Of a stretch of DNA of 52,183 nt, positions 23,601 to 31,762 are shown in pieces. The notes under the pieces are model-generated. The model made no database searches, was not told the DNA's origin, and saw nothing but the letters and a program-made list of their open reading frames with translations. The stretch is from an uncultured Elusimicrobiales bacterium (GTDB lineage: Bacteria; Elusimicrobiota; Elusimicrobia; Elusimicrobiales; Elusimicrobiaceae): the NCBI GenBank assembly GCA_910576915.1, contig CAJTJT010000009.1:1-52183 (forward strand), in the 5' to 3' direction. The translations under genes and the position numbers were made by a program. The stretch's first letter is position 1, and each line of letters begins with the position of its first letter.

Positions 23601-24182
23601 ATGAAAAAATTTCTGCTAGCCGTTTGTTCCACCGCCGTGTTGGCCGCCTGCGCCAGCGAAGGGGCCATCTATACGCCCCAGGCGCAAATCATGCCCCAGC
23701 ATATTAAAAAAGTGGCCGTGCGCCCGATTTTAAACAAAACCGAAGTGTTTGCGCTCGAGGATAAGTTCTACAACGAACTTTACGACGAATTTTTGCGTAA
23801 CGGTACCTATCAAATCGTGGCCGAAAACAACGGCGCGGAAGGCGTGGTGGTGACGACGATTTCCCGCTACTTAAACGTACCGATTCAGTACGACAGCCAG
23901 TTAATTCCCACCGTTTACCGCATGGATATTTGGCTAGACGTGGTGCTGATGGACAAAACCACCAACGCGCCCGTCTGGCGCGAACCGGCGTTTTTGGGTA
24001 CGCAGATTTACGCCGCGTCCACGCTCCCGGGCGGTATGACCGAGGTGCAGGCGCGCGACGTTGTGTTCGAAAAACTTTCCAAAGACATCGTCAAACGCAC
24101 GGTAGACGGGTTCGGCTCCGTGATGAGCGAAAACAAAAAGAAAGTGATGAACAACCCCGAATATACCACCATTACCCAGTAA
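23601..24182 (+). CDS. lptE: LptE-like outer-membrane lipoprotein
   Basis: This 193-residue lipoprotein has the lipobox VLAAC (Cys17). The rest (IKKVAVRPILNKTEVFALEDKFY, AEGVVVTTISRYLNVPIQYD, YRMDIWLDVVLMDK) follows the LptE/secretin-accessory fold: a family start on conserved interior Asn-Lys-Thr followed by a mixed beta sheet. LptE plugs the LptD barrel that inserts lipopolysaccharide. Position between leuS and holA, as in E. coli, supports this call. No lptD is in the window. Its ribosome site is GGAG. Confidence 0.8.
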   Translation: MKKFLLAVCSTAVLAACASEGAIYTPQAQIMPQHIKKVAVRPILNKTEVFALEDKFYNELYDEFLRNGTYQIVAENNGAEGVVVTTISRYLNVPIQYDSQLIPTVYRMDIWLDVVLMDKTTNAPVWREPAFLGTQIYAASTLPGGMTEVQARDVVFEKLSKDIVKRTVDGFGSVMSENKKKVMNNPEYTTITQ

Positions 24183-24183
24183 C

Positions 24184-25197
24184 ATGCCTAAACTCACCGC
24201 GGAAAAATTACAGGCTGCTTTGGCGCAAAATACGGTTGTCCCCGTCTACTTGCTGACGGGGGACGACGCTTACCGTAAAAATTTAATTATCCAAAAAATC
24301 CGCGAAATCGTGGGACCGGACGATTTTAACTACTACGCCAGTGAAGCCGACAAGGCCGACTGGGGCGAAGCGCTTGCCCTGGCCAATACGGCGCCCGTAT
24401 TTTCAAACGCGCGCATGGTCGTGCTGACGGGGATTGAAAAAATCCGCAAAGACCCCAAAGAAGCCCTTTTGCGGTATTTGGAAAATCCGCTTCCGTCCAC
24501 CACGCTTGTTTTAACGCATAACGATTCCAAAAAAATGAAGACGGAAAAAGCCCTGGCCGAAGCGTGCGCGGCGGCGGGGGTGACGGCGGATTTTGCGGAA
24601 CTTAAAAAAGAAGAACTGAACATGTGGGTGCGCGAAAAAATGCGCGAAAAGGGGCTCAAAGCGGATTTCGACTCGGTAGACCTGTTGTGCGAGAGCGTGG
24701 GGGGAGAACTCAGCGCGCTTGAAAACGAGATGGAAAAACTCTATCTCTACGCGATGGACCGGGAAGACAAAACCATCACCAAAGAAGACGTATTGGCCTG
24801 TATCGGTTTTAGCAAAGAGGAAAACCCGTTTGAGCTTTCCAACGCCATTACGGCGTGTTCCAAAGCGCGCGCGGTAAAATTGGTGGATAAATTGCTCGAC
24901 GACGGCGAGGAACCCGTCGGCGTGTTGAGCAAGATGACGTTTCCCATTTTAAAAATGGCCCGCATTAAACGCATGGCCGACGCGGGGATGGCCCCGGCAG
25001 ATATTTTGCGCGCGGCGGGACTTATGTATTGGGAAAACCGCCTGGTCAGCTCCGCGCGTTCGTTTCCGCCGCAGAAAAATTTTGTAAACGCGTTAAACCG
25101 CATTATTGACGCGGACGCGTCGTTTAAATCTTCCTCCGGCTCGGACCCGAAGATTCTGCTAAAAGGTATTTTGCTGACGCTTTTTGCGGGAAAATAA
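24184..25197 (+). CDS. holA: DNA polymerase III delta subunit
   Basis: This 337-residue clamp-loader subunit opens the beta clamp. Family features are the N-terminal VPVYLLTGDDAYRKNLIIQKI, the central LSALENEMEKLYLY and the C-terminal collar domain ending LLKGILLTLFAG. It has no functional P-loop, as expected for delta. The ATG lies one base after the lptE stop (TAACATG), so it is translationally coupled. A strong terminator follows. Confidence 0.93.
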   Translation: MPKLTAEKLQAALAQNTVVPVYLLTGDDAYRKNLIIQKIREIVGPDDFNYYASEADKADWGEALALANTAPVFSNARMVVLTGIEKIRKDPKEALLRYLENPLPSTTLVLTHNDSKKMKTEKALAEACAAAGVTADFAELKKEELNMWVREKMREKGLKADFDSVDLLCESVGGELSALENEMEKLYLYAMDREDKTITKEDVLACIGFSKEENPFELSNAITACSKARAVKLVDKLLDDGEEPVGVLSKMTFPILKMARIKRMADAGMAPADILRAAGLMYWENRLVSSARSFPPQKNFVNALNRIIDADASFKSSSGSDPKILLKGILLTLFAGK

Positions 25198-25213
25198 ACG
25201 AATTTTCAGTCAG

Positions 25214-25243
25214 AAAAGCCCGGCCTTGCAGCCGGGCTTTTTT
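25214..25243 (+). terminator. Terminator of leuS-lptE-holA
   Basis: AAAAGCCCGGC (25214-25224) pairs with GCCGGGCTTTT (25231-25241), followed by further T. Confidence 0.9.
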
Positions 25244-25264
25244 ATCCCCCCCGAAAAAACCCGG

Positions 25265-25924
25265 TTATAAAATATAGTTTAGGCGCAGCACGCCCGAAAC
25301 GAAATTCATTTTATGGCGCAGGTGAATGCGGTTTCCGTTGGAAGCGATATAGTGCGAATCGTGAAACTGGTTCCCGTTGTAGCGCGCTTCCAGCCCCAGC
25401 GCCCAGTGCCGGCCGTACACGTGCATCACGCCGATACCCGCCCGGTAGGCAAACCCTGTATATTTAAAATGTTGGGTTCCTCCGAAATCCACGCTGACGC
25501 GGCTGTGGTTCCATCCGGCGGAAAACGGCAGGTATACTTTGTATTCGCTTTCCGGGTTGATAAAAATTTGTCCGCCCAGCATTAAATTCTTTTGGTGCGT
25601 GCCGACGTTTACTTCCCAGCCGCTGGCTTTGTCTTTGGCAAAGTGCTGGTCGGACGCGCTGATTCCCGCCGCAAAGCGCGGATGGAAAAAGTATACGGCT
25701 TGCAATTCCCCGCCGAAGCCGGGTTTGCCGAGTTTGGCGTCGTGCTGGATGTCTTGGGTTTGGTCCTGGATATAAAATTCTCCCCAGTCCGACTTAAGCC
25801 CCAGCGGGGATACTATTCCCGCCGCGCTGATGACAACGTCGCCCTTTTCAAAACTGCGGGCGTCTGCTCCCGTTCCCGCCAGAATACATAAGACGAGCAG
25901 TGCAAGCTTTTGTTTGATGGTCAC
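25265..25924 (-). CDS. Small outer-membrane beta-barrel protein
   Basis: This 219-residue protein starts with GTG (GTGACC), with AGGAG 9 bases before it. It has a signal peptide (MTIKQKLALLVLCILAGTGADA). The rest alternates polar and aromatic residues in about eight strands, such as HPRFAAGISASDQHF, KYTGFAYRAGIGVMHVY and HWALGLEARYNGN, and ends in VLRLNYIL, which is like an eight-stranded OmpW/OmpX-type barrel. Its function (small-molecule pore or adhesion) is unknown. Its promoter carries a 22-bp palindrome, so it is probably repressed by a TetR-type regulator not present here. Confidence 0.75.
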   Translation of the reverse strand: MTIKQKLALLVLCILAGTGADARSFEKGDVVISAAGIVSPLGLKSDWGEFYIQDQTQDIQHDAKLGKPGFGGELQAVYFFHPRFAAGISASDQHFAKDKASGWEVNVGTHQKNLMLGGQIFINPESEYKVYLPFSAGWNHSRVSVDFGGTQHFKYTGFAYRAGIGVMHVYGRHWALGLEARYNGNQFHDSHYIASNGNRIHLRHKMNFVSGVLRLNYIL

Positions 25925-25949
25925 GTGAGTTTCTCCTAAAAACCGTTAT

Positions 25950-25975
25950 ATTTACTTACCGGTAGGTAAATTGTA
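25950..25975 (-). promoter_or_regulatory. Promoter and palindromic operator of the beta-barrel gene
   Basis: The minus-strand -10 box TACAAT is at 25975-25970. A 22-bp palindrome centred on ACCGGT (25950-25971, one mismatched pair) covers the end of the -10 box and the expected start site. This is an ideal place for a dimeric repressor. TetR-family binding is inferred from the shape only. Confidence 0.6.
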
Positions 25976-26025
25976 GCATAAAACGGTGTGAAAAGTCACG
26001 CGTTTTCCGGGGCATTGTAAATTGG

Positions 26026-26031
26026 TAAAAT
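26026..26031 (+). promoter_or_regulatory. -10 box giving a leaderless dedA transcript
   Basis: TAAAAT ends 6 bases before the ATG at 26038, with no ribosome site. Confidence 0.55.
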
Positions 26032-26037
26032 TAATAT

Positions 26038-26685
26038 ATGGAACTTTTATCCCAATTTATAGATATTGTACTGCACTTAGACGTGCATTTAAACGCCTGG
26101 GCCGCCTGGATGGGCATATGGCTTTATGTGGTGGTGTTTGCCGTGGTGTTTTGCGAAACGGGGCTTGTGGTTACGCCGTTTCTGCCGGGGGATTCTCTCT
26201 TATTTGCGTGCGGCGCGCTGGCCGCTTCCGAGGGGAGTGCGATTAATCTGTTTGTTTTGATGCCGGTGATTTTTGCCGCCGCCGTATTGGGCGATTTTTG
26301 CAATTACGAAATCGGCAAATGGCTGGGGCCGAAGGTTTTTACGCGCGAAACGAGCTGGCTGCTCAATAAAAAACACCTCGAAAAAGCCCACGCGTTTTAC
26401 GAAAAATACGGCGGGAAAACCATCATTTTGGCGCGTTTTATTCCCGTCATCCGCACGTTTGCGCCGTTTGTGGCGGGGATTGGCAAAATGACGTATTTCC
26501 ACTTCGCTTCCTTTAACGTGATTGGCGCCTTGTTGTGGACGGTGCTGTTTACGCTGGGCGGATACCTGTTTGCGGATTTGCCCGTGGTGCAAAACCATTT
26601 CCATTACGTGGTGCTGGCGATTATCGTGCTTTCCTGTCTGCCCGCCGTGTACGAGTTTTGGGCCGCGCACCGCAAGAAAAAATAA
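26038..26685 (+). CDS. DedA family membrane protein
   Basis: This 215-residue inner-membrane protein shows the DedA pattern: FCETGLVVTPFLPGDSLLFACGALA with the conserved Glu and Pro-Gly-Asp, then AAVLGDFCNYEIGKWLG, FYEKYGGKTIILARFIPVIRTFAPFVAG with the essential Arg-Phe-x-Pro motif, and terminal helices. Family members transport undecaprenyl phosphate or other lipids and support envelope homeostasis. It is monocistronic, with a probable leaderless mRNA and its own terminator. Confidence 0.92.
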   Translation: MELLSQFIDIVLHLDVHLNAWAAWMGIWLYVVVFAVVFCETGLVVTPFLPGDSLLFACGALAASEGSAINLFVLMPVIFAAAVLGDFCNYEIGKWLGPKVFTRETSWLLNKKHLEKAHAFYEKYGGKTIILARFIPVIRTFAPFVAGIGKMTYFHFASFNVIGALLWTVLFTLGGYLFADLPVVQNHFHYVVLAIIVLSCLPAVYEFWAAHRKKK

Positions 26686-26704
26686 GGTTAGCAGCTTTTA
26701 TTTT

Positions 26705-26734
26705 AACCGGGCCGATGGGGCGGCCCGGTTTTTT
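26705..26734 (+). terminator. Terminator of the DedA gene
   Basis: AACCGGGCCG (26705-26714) pairs with CGGCCCGGTT (26721-26730), followed by four more T. Confidence 0.9.
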
Positions 26735-26809
26735 GTTGTAAGAAGGACAGAGCTCGGTCCCCTGCGTATCGCCCAATGCCTGCCCCCGGACGCTGCGCGC
26801 CGCCAGGGG

Positions 26810-26837
26810 TTGACCCGTTTTTTTTTTTTGATACCAT
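26810..26837 (+). promoter_or_regulatory. T12-spacer promoter of the 26916 pilin
   Basis: TTGACC (26810-26815), CG, twelve T (26818-26829), GA, TACCAT (26832-26837). CCCCTG (26759-26764) can pair with CAGGGG just before the -35 box. The leader begins with a hairpin, GCCTAAAA / TTTTAGGC (26839-26861). Confidence 0.7.
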
Positions 26838-26915
26838 GGCCTAAAAGGTTAATTTTTAGGCAAAAGGGTATTATCCTATAAAAGGCCTTTTAACCAACTT
26901 ACTTAGGAGTTACTT

Positions 26916-27425
26916 ATGAAAAAGGGTTTTACGTTAATAGAATTGTTGGTTGTCGTGCTTATTATCGGTATTTTGGCGGCGGTTGCGCTTCCCCAATATG
27001 AAATGGCGGTGGCAAAAAGTCGTATGGCGCAATTACTTCCGTTTATGTCTTCCGTCAAAACGGCGCAGGAAGCGTATTATATGGCCAACGGCGATTATAC
27101 CGATGATTGGACGGATTTGGACGTTACCATTCCCAACGGGTTGACGCCGTATGCGTGCATTTCCGGCGGGCGCAATACACAATGCGTTCGGTTTTCTTTT
27201 GGGGCTGTTTGTTCTTTGCGCAGTTCGGGCGGGAGTATTTACTGCCGTGACGCCAACGGTAAATTACCCGAAATCGGAACTAATTATGATCATACATCTA
27301 ACGGACGGTACTATGGAGTGCATATTTGTATCGCTGCGGCGGATAGCATGCGGGAAAAAATTTGTAAATCGTTAGGCGGAGTATTAAAACAAACATCTGG
27401 CGGTAATAACTATTATGCTTTTTAA
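26916..27425 (+). CDS. Type IV pilin / pseudopilin
   Basis: This 169-residue prepilin starts MKKGFTLIELLVVVLIIGILAAVALPQYEMAVAKS (short leader, Gly-Phe cleavage site, Glu+5). The globular part carries Cys near 87, 97, 106, 114 and 141/152. It also holds the YYMANGDYTDDWTDLDV segment found in the other pilins of the window. The ribosome site AGGAG is 9 bases before ATG. It is a single gene behind a T12 promoter. It runs towards the GH3 gene with only 38 bases between them, and no clear terminator is seen there. Confidence 0.9.
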   Translation: MKKGFTLIELLVVVLIIGILAAVALPQYEMAVAKSRMAQLLPFMSSVKTAQEAYYMANGDYTDDWTDLDVTIPNGLTPYACISGGRNTQCVRFSFGAVCSLRSSGGSIYCRDANGKLPEIGTNYDHTSNGRYYGVHICIAAADSMREKICKSLGGVLKQTSGGNNYYAF

Positions 27426-27463
27426 TATGACGGAGAAACAGAACTGGGATTTCCGTATCGGTG

Positions 27464-29092
27464 TTATTTAGCCGGCAGTTCTACGGGCAGTTTGCCCTGC
27501 GCTTGCCGGTTGCCCAAAATAATATCCGCCGCCGTTTGCAGTACGTAACGGTTTAGACCGTAGGTGGCCAGCACGGTGTCGGCTTCCGGGTAGTTTTTGA
27601 TGTCGTACGGGCTCATGGTGGAAATAAACACCGTGTTTTTGTTTTCTTTGATTAGCCCGTTAATGGCGTTTTTTTGGTTGATGTTGGTTTTATCCGCCCA
27701 TTGAAGGCTGGTTAAAATTAACAAATCTGCCCCTTTCGCACAGGCGGCGGCGCGCTGGCTGTCTTTTTTGCGCGGGGTCAGCGCGGCGTTGTAACTGCGC
27801 ACGTTCCATCCCTTTTCCAAAAACGGTTTGCTGAAGTTCATCAGCTGGTCCGAAAACCGGGCCGGCGCAAAAAACACGGCGCATACGGTGGGTTTTTTAT
27901 TGCCGGCGGCCGGAATAAAAGGAACCGTTTTTTTGCGGTTGCGTACTAACGTAACCGCCTTGGCGCTTATTTTTTCCAACTCCGCCCGGTAGGCTTCGTG
28001 GGACGGCTGCGGCATGCGCGCGGGGCTGTTTAAAAGCCCCATGTTCTGCTTGGCTTCAAAAATTTTCCGGGCGGCTTCTTCTACCCGGGGCTGAAGATTT
28101 TTTGTTTTTATTTCTTGCGAAGTTTGCGCAAACACGGTTAACGGTTTGATATACCGCCCGAGCAAAACCATATCGGCTCCGTTTTCGAGTGCGCGCGCGG
28201 CGCATCCGGCGATGGTGCAATAGGTGGTGGCGCTTTTCATGTCCAGGCTGTCGGTAACTACCAAGCCTTTAAAGCCCATGCGGGTTTTTAACAAATCCTG
28301 TAAAATCGGTTTTGAGAAAGTGGCGATGTTTTTTGCGTCCAGCGCGGGATATAACACATGCCCGGTCATCACGCCGGATACGCCCTGTTTTACGGCGGCG
28401 GCAAACGGAGCCAGGTGCACTTTTTGCATTTGTTCGGCGGAGGCTTTCACCACCGGCACCGCGTAGTGGGAATCCTGCGCCGTATCCCCGTGGCCGGGAA
28501 AATGTTTGACGATGCTCATTACTCCCGCCGCTTTAAAACCGTTAATCAGCGCAATCCCCATTTTGGTTACGTCGGACGGGTCGGCGCCGAACGAGCGCAC
28601 GCCGATAATCGGGTTATCCGGGTTGTTGTTTACGTCCAGCACGGGGGAAAAATTGATATGCACGCCCGCGCGGCGCAGTTCCAGGCCCGCCAGGTAAGCG
28701 ATGGCGGCCGCACCTTCTTCGTCCGCCGCGGCGGAGAGCATCATGTTGGTGGGCAGATAATCAAAGCCCAGGGTAATGGGCGTGTAAACCGTTCCGCCTT
28801 CGTAATCGATGGAGATAAACAGCGGTATTTTGTGCGGGCTGTTGGCGGCCCAGCGTTGGAGTTTGGCGATTAATTCTTCCGTTTGTGCCAGCGAATAGTT
28901 GCCCCATTGGATCAGTACGCCGCCGATTTTGCCTGTTTCAATGGCGGGGCGGAGCTGTTCGGCGCTGTCCACGTCCACAAACGCAACGAGCGTCTGCCCC
29001 AGTTTTTCTTCAAAGGACAGTTCCTCAAACGTCACGGCGGCCGCCGGAAAAAGCGGGAACGCAAGCAGGAGAGCGGCCAGCAGTTTTTTCAT
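27464..29092 (-). CDS. Exported GH3 family beta-N-acetylhexosaminidase (NagZ-like)
   Basis: This 542-residue protein has a signal peptide (MKKLLAALLLAFPLFPAAA), then a GH3 TIM barrel. The NagZ-type catalytic loop KHFPGHGDTAQDSH (residues 196-209) provides the His/Asp acid-base pair, and VVTDSLDM provides the nucleophile Asp281. A C-terminal alpha/beta domain extends it beyond the one-domain NagZ (about 340). It would remove GlcNAc from peptidoglycan fragments or chitin-type sugars outside the cytoplasm. The stop of the preceding gene overlaps its ATG (TGATG), so the two are co-transcribed. Confidence 0.9.
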   Translation of the reverse strand: MKKLLAALLLAFPLFPAAAVTFEELSFEEKLGQTLVAFVDVDSAEQLRPAIETGKIGGVLIQWGNYSLAQTEELIAKLQRWAANSPHKIPLFISIDYEGGTVYTPITLGFDYLPTNMMLSAAADEEGAAAIAYLAGLELRRAGVHINFSPVLDVNNNPDNPIIGVRSFGADPSDVTKMGIALINGFKAAGVMSIVKHFPGHGDTAQDSHYAVPVVKASAEQMQKVHLAPFAAAVKQGVSGVMTGHVLYPALDAKNIATFSKPILQDLLKTRMGFKGLVVTDSLDMKSATTYCTIAGCAARALENGADMVLLGRYIKPLTVFAQTSQEIKTKNLQPRVEEAARKIFEAKQNMGLLNSPARMPQPSHEAYRAELEKISAKAVTLVRNRKKTVPFIPAAGNKKPTVCAVFFAPARFSDQLMNFSKPFLEKGWNVRSYNAALTPRKKDSQRAAACAKGADLLILTSLQWADKTNINQKNAINGLIKENKNTVFISTMSPYDIKNYPEADTVLATYGLNRYVLQTAADIILGNRQAQGKLPVELPAK

Positions 29093-30162
29093 CAGTTCAC
29101 CTCGATTACCGGGGTTTCGGCCGGCGCCAAAAAGCGCAGCGGAATGCCCCAGTAGAACATGCCGGAAGTAATATAAAAATTCATTCCGTTTACGTCATAT
29201 AAACCGTATACGCGCGGAAATTGCAGTTTTACCAGATATTTAAACGGAAAAATCTGCCCGTTGTGGGTGTGGCCGCTGAACATCAGGTCCGCTCCCGCGG
29301 CGGCCGCTTCTTCCGCGTACAGAGGCGTATGGCTGAGGAATACAAGCGGTTTTTCCCGGTCCGTCTGCGCGAGCAGGTCCGTTACGTCCTGCGCGGTTAC
29401 GCGCGCGGTGCGCGCATCTTTCACTCCGGCTACCTGTATGCCGTTGGCGAGCGCGGCGGTTTGGTTTTCCAGCAGGTTTACGCCCGCTTCTTTAAATAAC
29501 ATTTTGGAATGGTCGTAGCCTACATAATACTCGTGGTTGCCGAATACGCCGTAAATCCCCAAAGGCGGATTGGTTTGTTTTAAACGCGCCGCGTATTTTT
29601 TTAAGCCGGGGCCGTATTCAAAAATATCGCCCAGCAGGAAAATGACGTCCGGCCGCTCGGCTTCAATTTTGCGGAGGGCTTTGTCAAAACGGGAAAGCGA
29701 AACGCCCATCCCTACATGGGAATCGGAAACCAGGGCGATTTTCATTTTGGGTGCGCCGGGCACGGTTACGTGAACGCGTTTTACGCGCGGCGTCGAAAAA
29801 CCGCCCCATAACGAAAGCGCAAACACAACGCCCATAACGGCCAGGCTCAGCGGGCCGAGCCAGGCACGTGCGGAAAGGTGAAAAAATTGCAAAATCCACG
29901 ATAAAAATACGCACGCCGCCGAAATACAAAACGCCAGAAACACGAGCCCAAAACAGATGTATGAAGCATAATATAACGCACCCGCAAACATGCCTTCGTG
30001 CGTGCGTGTATAACTCATGCCGAACAAAATAAAGGCCGTTAAGAGTAACGGTACAACTCCGGCGGGAATTTTCCAACCTAAGCGCGGGAACGCGATAAAC
30101 AGCCATGCTCCGTTGACGGCTTGCATTCCCCACAAAACAAACGTCATAATCAGTAAAAACAT
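29092..30162 (-). CDS. Membrane-anchored metallophosphoesterase
   Basis: I start this 356-residue protein at MFLLIMTFVLWG (30162); the frame extends to a TTG at 30186. Four hydrophobic segments (about 1-120) are followed by a calcineurin-like phosphoesterase domain with VSDSHVGM, LGDIFEYG, FGNHEYY, LSHTPLY and FSGHTHNGQIFP. The layout matches the YkuE/YaeI-like group; in this group some members hydrolyse lipid-linked nucleotides. The true substrate is unknown. It is translationally coupled to the GH3 gene, which hints at an envelope role. Confidence 0.87.
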   Translation of the reverse strand: MFLLIMTFVLWGMQAVNGAWLFIAFPRLGWKIPAGVVPLLLTAFILFGMSYTRTHEGMFAGALYYASYICFGLVFLAFCISAACVFLSWILQFFHLSARAWLGPLSLAVMGVVFALSLWGGFSTPRVKRVHVTVPGAPKMKIALVSDSHVGMGVSLSRFDKALRKIEAERPDVIFLLGDIFEYGPGLKKYAARLKQTNPPLGIYGVFGNHEYYVGYDHSKMLFKEAGVNLLENQTAALANGIQVAGVKDARTARVTAQDVTDLLAQTDREKPLVFLSHTPLYAEEAAAAGADLMFSGHTHNGQIFPFKYLVKLQFPRVYGLYDVNGMNFYITSGMFYWGIPLRFLAPAETPVIEVN

Positions 30163-30224
30163 GTTTCCCCCAAAAAATACGGACAAGCGCGTGTGCGCTT
30201 CTTATATTTTACACAATAAATAAG

Positions 30225-30230
30225 TATAAT
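30225..30230 (+). promoter_or_regulatory. -10 box of gltX
   Basis: TATAAT with TTATAT 17 bp upstream. The leader is about 35 bases long and carries AGAGGAA before ATG. Confidence 0.6.
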
Positions 30231-30271
30231 ATATCTATATACGTACTACTACAAAGAGGAACAAAAAAACT

Positions 30272-31735
30272 ATGACCGTAAAAGTTAGATTTGCCCCGTC
30301 TCCGACCGGATTTTTGCACATCGGAGGGGTTCGTACCGCGCTTTTCAACTACCTTTTCGCCAAAAAAAATAAAGGCACGTTTTTATTAAGAATCGAAGAT
30401 ACCGACGAAGAACGCTCCACCCAGGCCTCCACCGACGCCATTTTTGAAGGGATGCAGTGGATGAATTTAACCTGGGACGAAGGCCCCATGCCCGACGGCA
30501 CCAACAAAGGCCCCGACGCTCCTTACTACCAGGCCATCCGCGCCGACCAGGGACTTTACAAAAAATACATCGACCAGCTCATCGCCGAAGGCAAAGCCTA
30601 CAAATGCTATTGCACCGAAGAAGAACTGGAAGCCAACCGCCAGAAATGCCTGGCCGAACACCGCCCGCCGAAATACAGCGGTAAATGCCGCGATTTAACG
30701 CCCGAACAGCAAAAAGAACTCGAAGCCCAGGGCCGCAAATACGTCATCCGCTTCCGCATGCCCGAAGAAGGCGACGTGGAATGGGACGATATGATCCGCG
30801 GGCACGTTAAATTCGCCAGCAAAGATTTGTACGACCTCGTCATCCAAAAAACGAGCGGCTACCCCACCTATAACTTCGCCGTCGTTATCGACGACCATTT
30901 GATGGGTATGACGCACGTCATCCGCGGGGACGACCATATTTCCAATACGCCTTCGCAAATCCAGATTTACCGCGCGCTCGGTTGGAAAGAACCGATTTTT
31001 GCACACCTGTCCATGATTCACGGGCCGGACGGCAAAAAACTTTCCAAACGCCACGGCGCGACGAACGTGGTGGAATTCCGCAACATGGGGTACCTGCCCG
31101 AAGCCTTGAAAAACTACCTCGCGCTTCTCGGCTGGGCCACGTCGGATTCCCAGCAGATTTTCGCCCCCGGCGAACTGGAAGAAAAATTTGATATCTCCGG
31201 CTGCCAGCCCAGCCCGGCCGTGATGGACCCGGAAAAACTGAACTGGATGAACGGGGAATACATCCGCGCTACGCCGATTAGCCGCCTGACCGACCTTGCC
31301 ATGCCGTTTATCGAAAAAGCAGGTATCGACGTATCCAAAGTTTCCCGCGCCCGGCTGGAAGGCATTATCGGCCTGGAGCAGGAAAAATATAAACTGTTAA
31401 CCGAAATCCCGGATTTAATCCGCTTCTTCTTTGAAGACCCGGTGTTTGAACCCGAAGCCGTGGAAAAGGTTTTCGGCAAGCCCGAAGCCAAACAGGCGCT
31501 TACCCTGATGATTGACGCTTACGGCAAGCTGGAAGATTTTACCGAAGCCAACCTGGAAGCCGCCGCGCGCGCCACGGCCAAAGAAAACGGCCTTAAAGCG
31601 GGGCAGATTTTCCACCCCATCCGCGTAGCTGTTTCGGGCCGTACCCACGGGCCGACCTTGTTCAAAATGTTGGAATACATGGGTAAAGACGTGGTGCTCG
31701 CGCGCCTTAAAAACGCGCTGTCTTATTGCAAATAA
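30272..31735 (+). CDS. gltX: Glutamyl-tRNA synthetase
   Basis: This 487-residue class I synthetase has PSPTGFLHIGGVRTALFNYL (HIGH variant HIGG), LRIEDTDEERS, the YKCYC segment, LSMIHGPDGKKLSKRHGATNV (KLSKR) and a C-terminal helical anticodon domain. It charges tRNA-Glu; whether it also charges tRNA-Gln (with GatCAB) cannot be seen. The GYF-like gene follows after 27 bases and may be in the same operon. Confidence 0.97.
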   Translation: MTVKVRFAPSPTGFLHIGGVRTALFNYLFAKKNKGTFLLRIEDTDEERSTQASTDAIFEGMQWMNLTWDEGPMPDGTNKGPDAPYYQAIRADQGLYKKYIDQLIAEGKAYKCYCTEEELEANRQKCLAEHRPPKYSGKCRDLTPEQQKELEAQGRKYVIRFRMPEEGDVEWDDMIRGHVKFASKDLYDLVIQKTSGYPTYNFAVVIDDHLMGMTHVIRGDDHISNTPSQIQIYRALGWKEPIFAHLSMIHGPDGKKLSKRHGATNVVEFRNMGYLPEALKNYLALLGWATSDSQQIFAPGELEEKFDISGCQPSPAVMDPEKLNWMNGEYIRATPISRLTDLAMPFIEKAGIDVSKVSRARLEGIIGLEQEKYKLLTEIPDLIRFFFEDPVFEPEAVEKVFGKPEAKQALTLMIDAYGKLEDFTEANLEAAARATAKENGLKAGQIFHPIRVAVSGRTHGPTLFKMLEYMGKDVVLARLKNALSYCK

Positions 31736-31762
31736 GTGCGCCCCGCAACGGGCAAGGATGCC

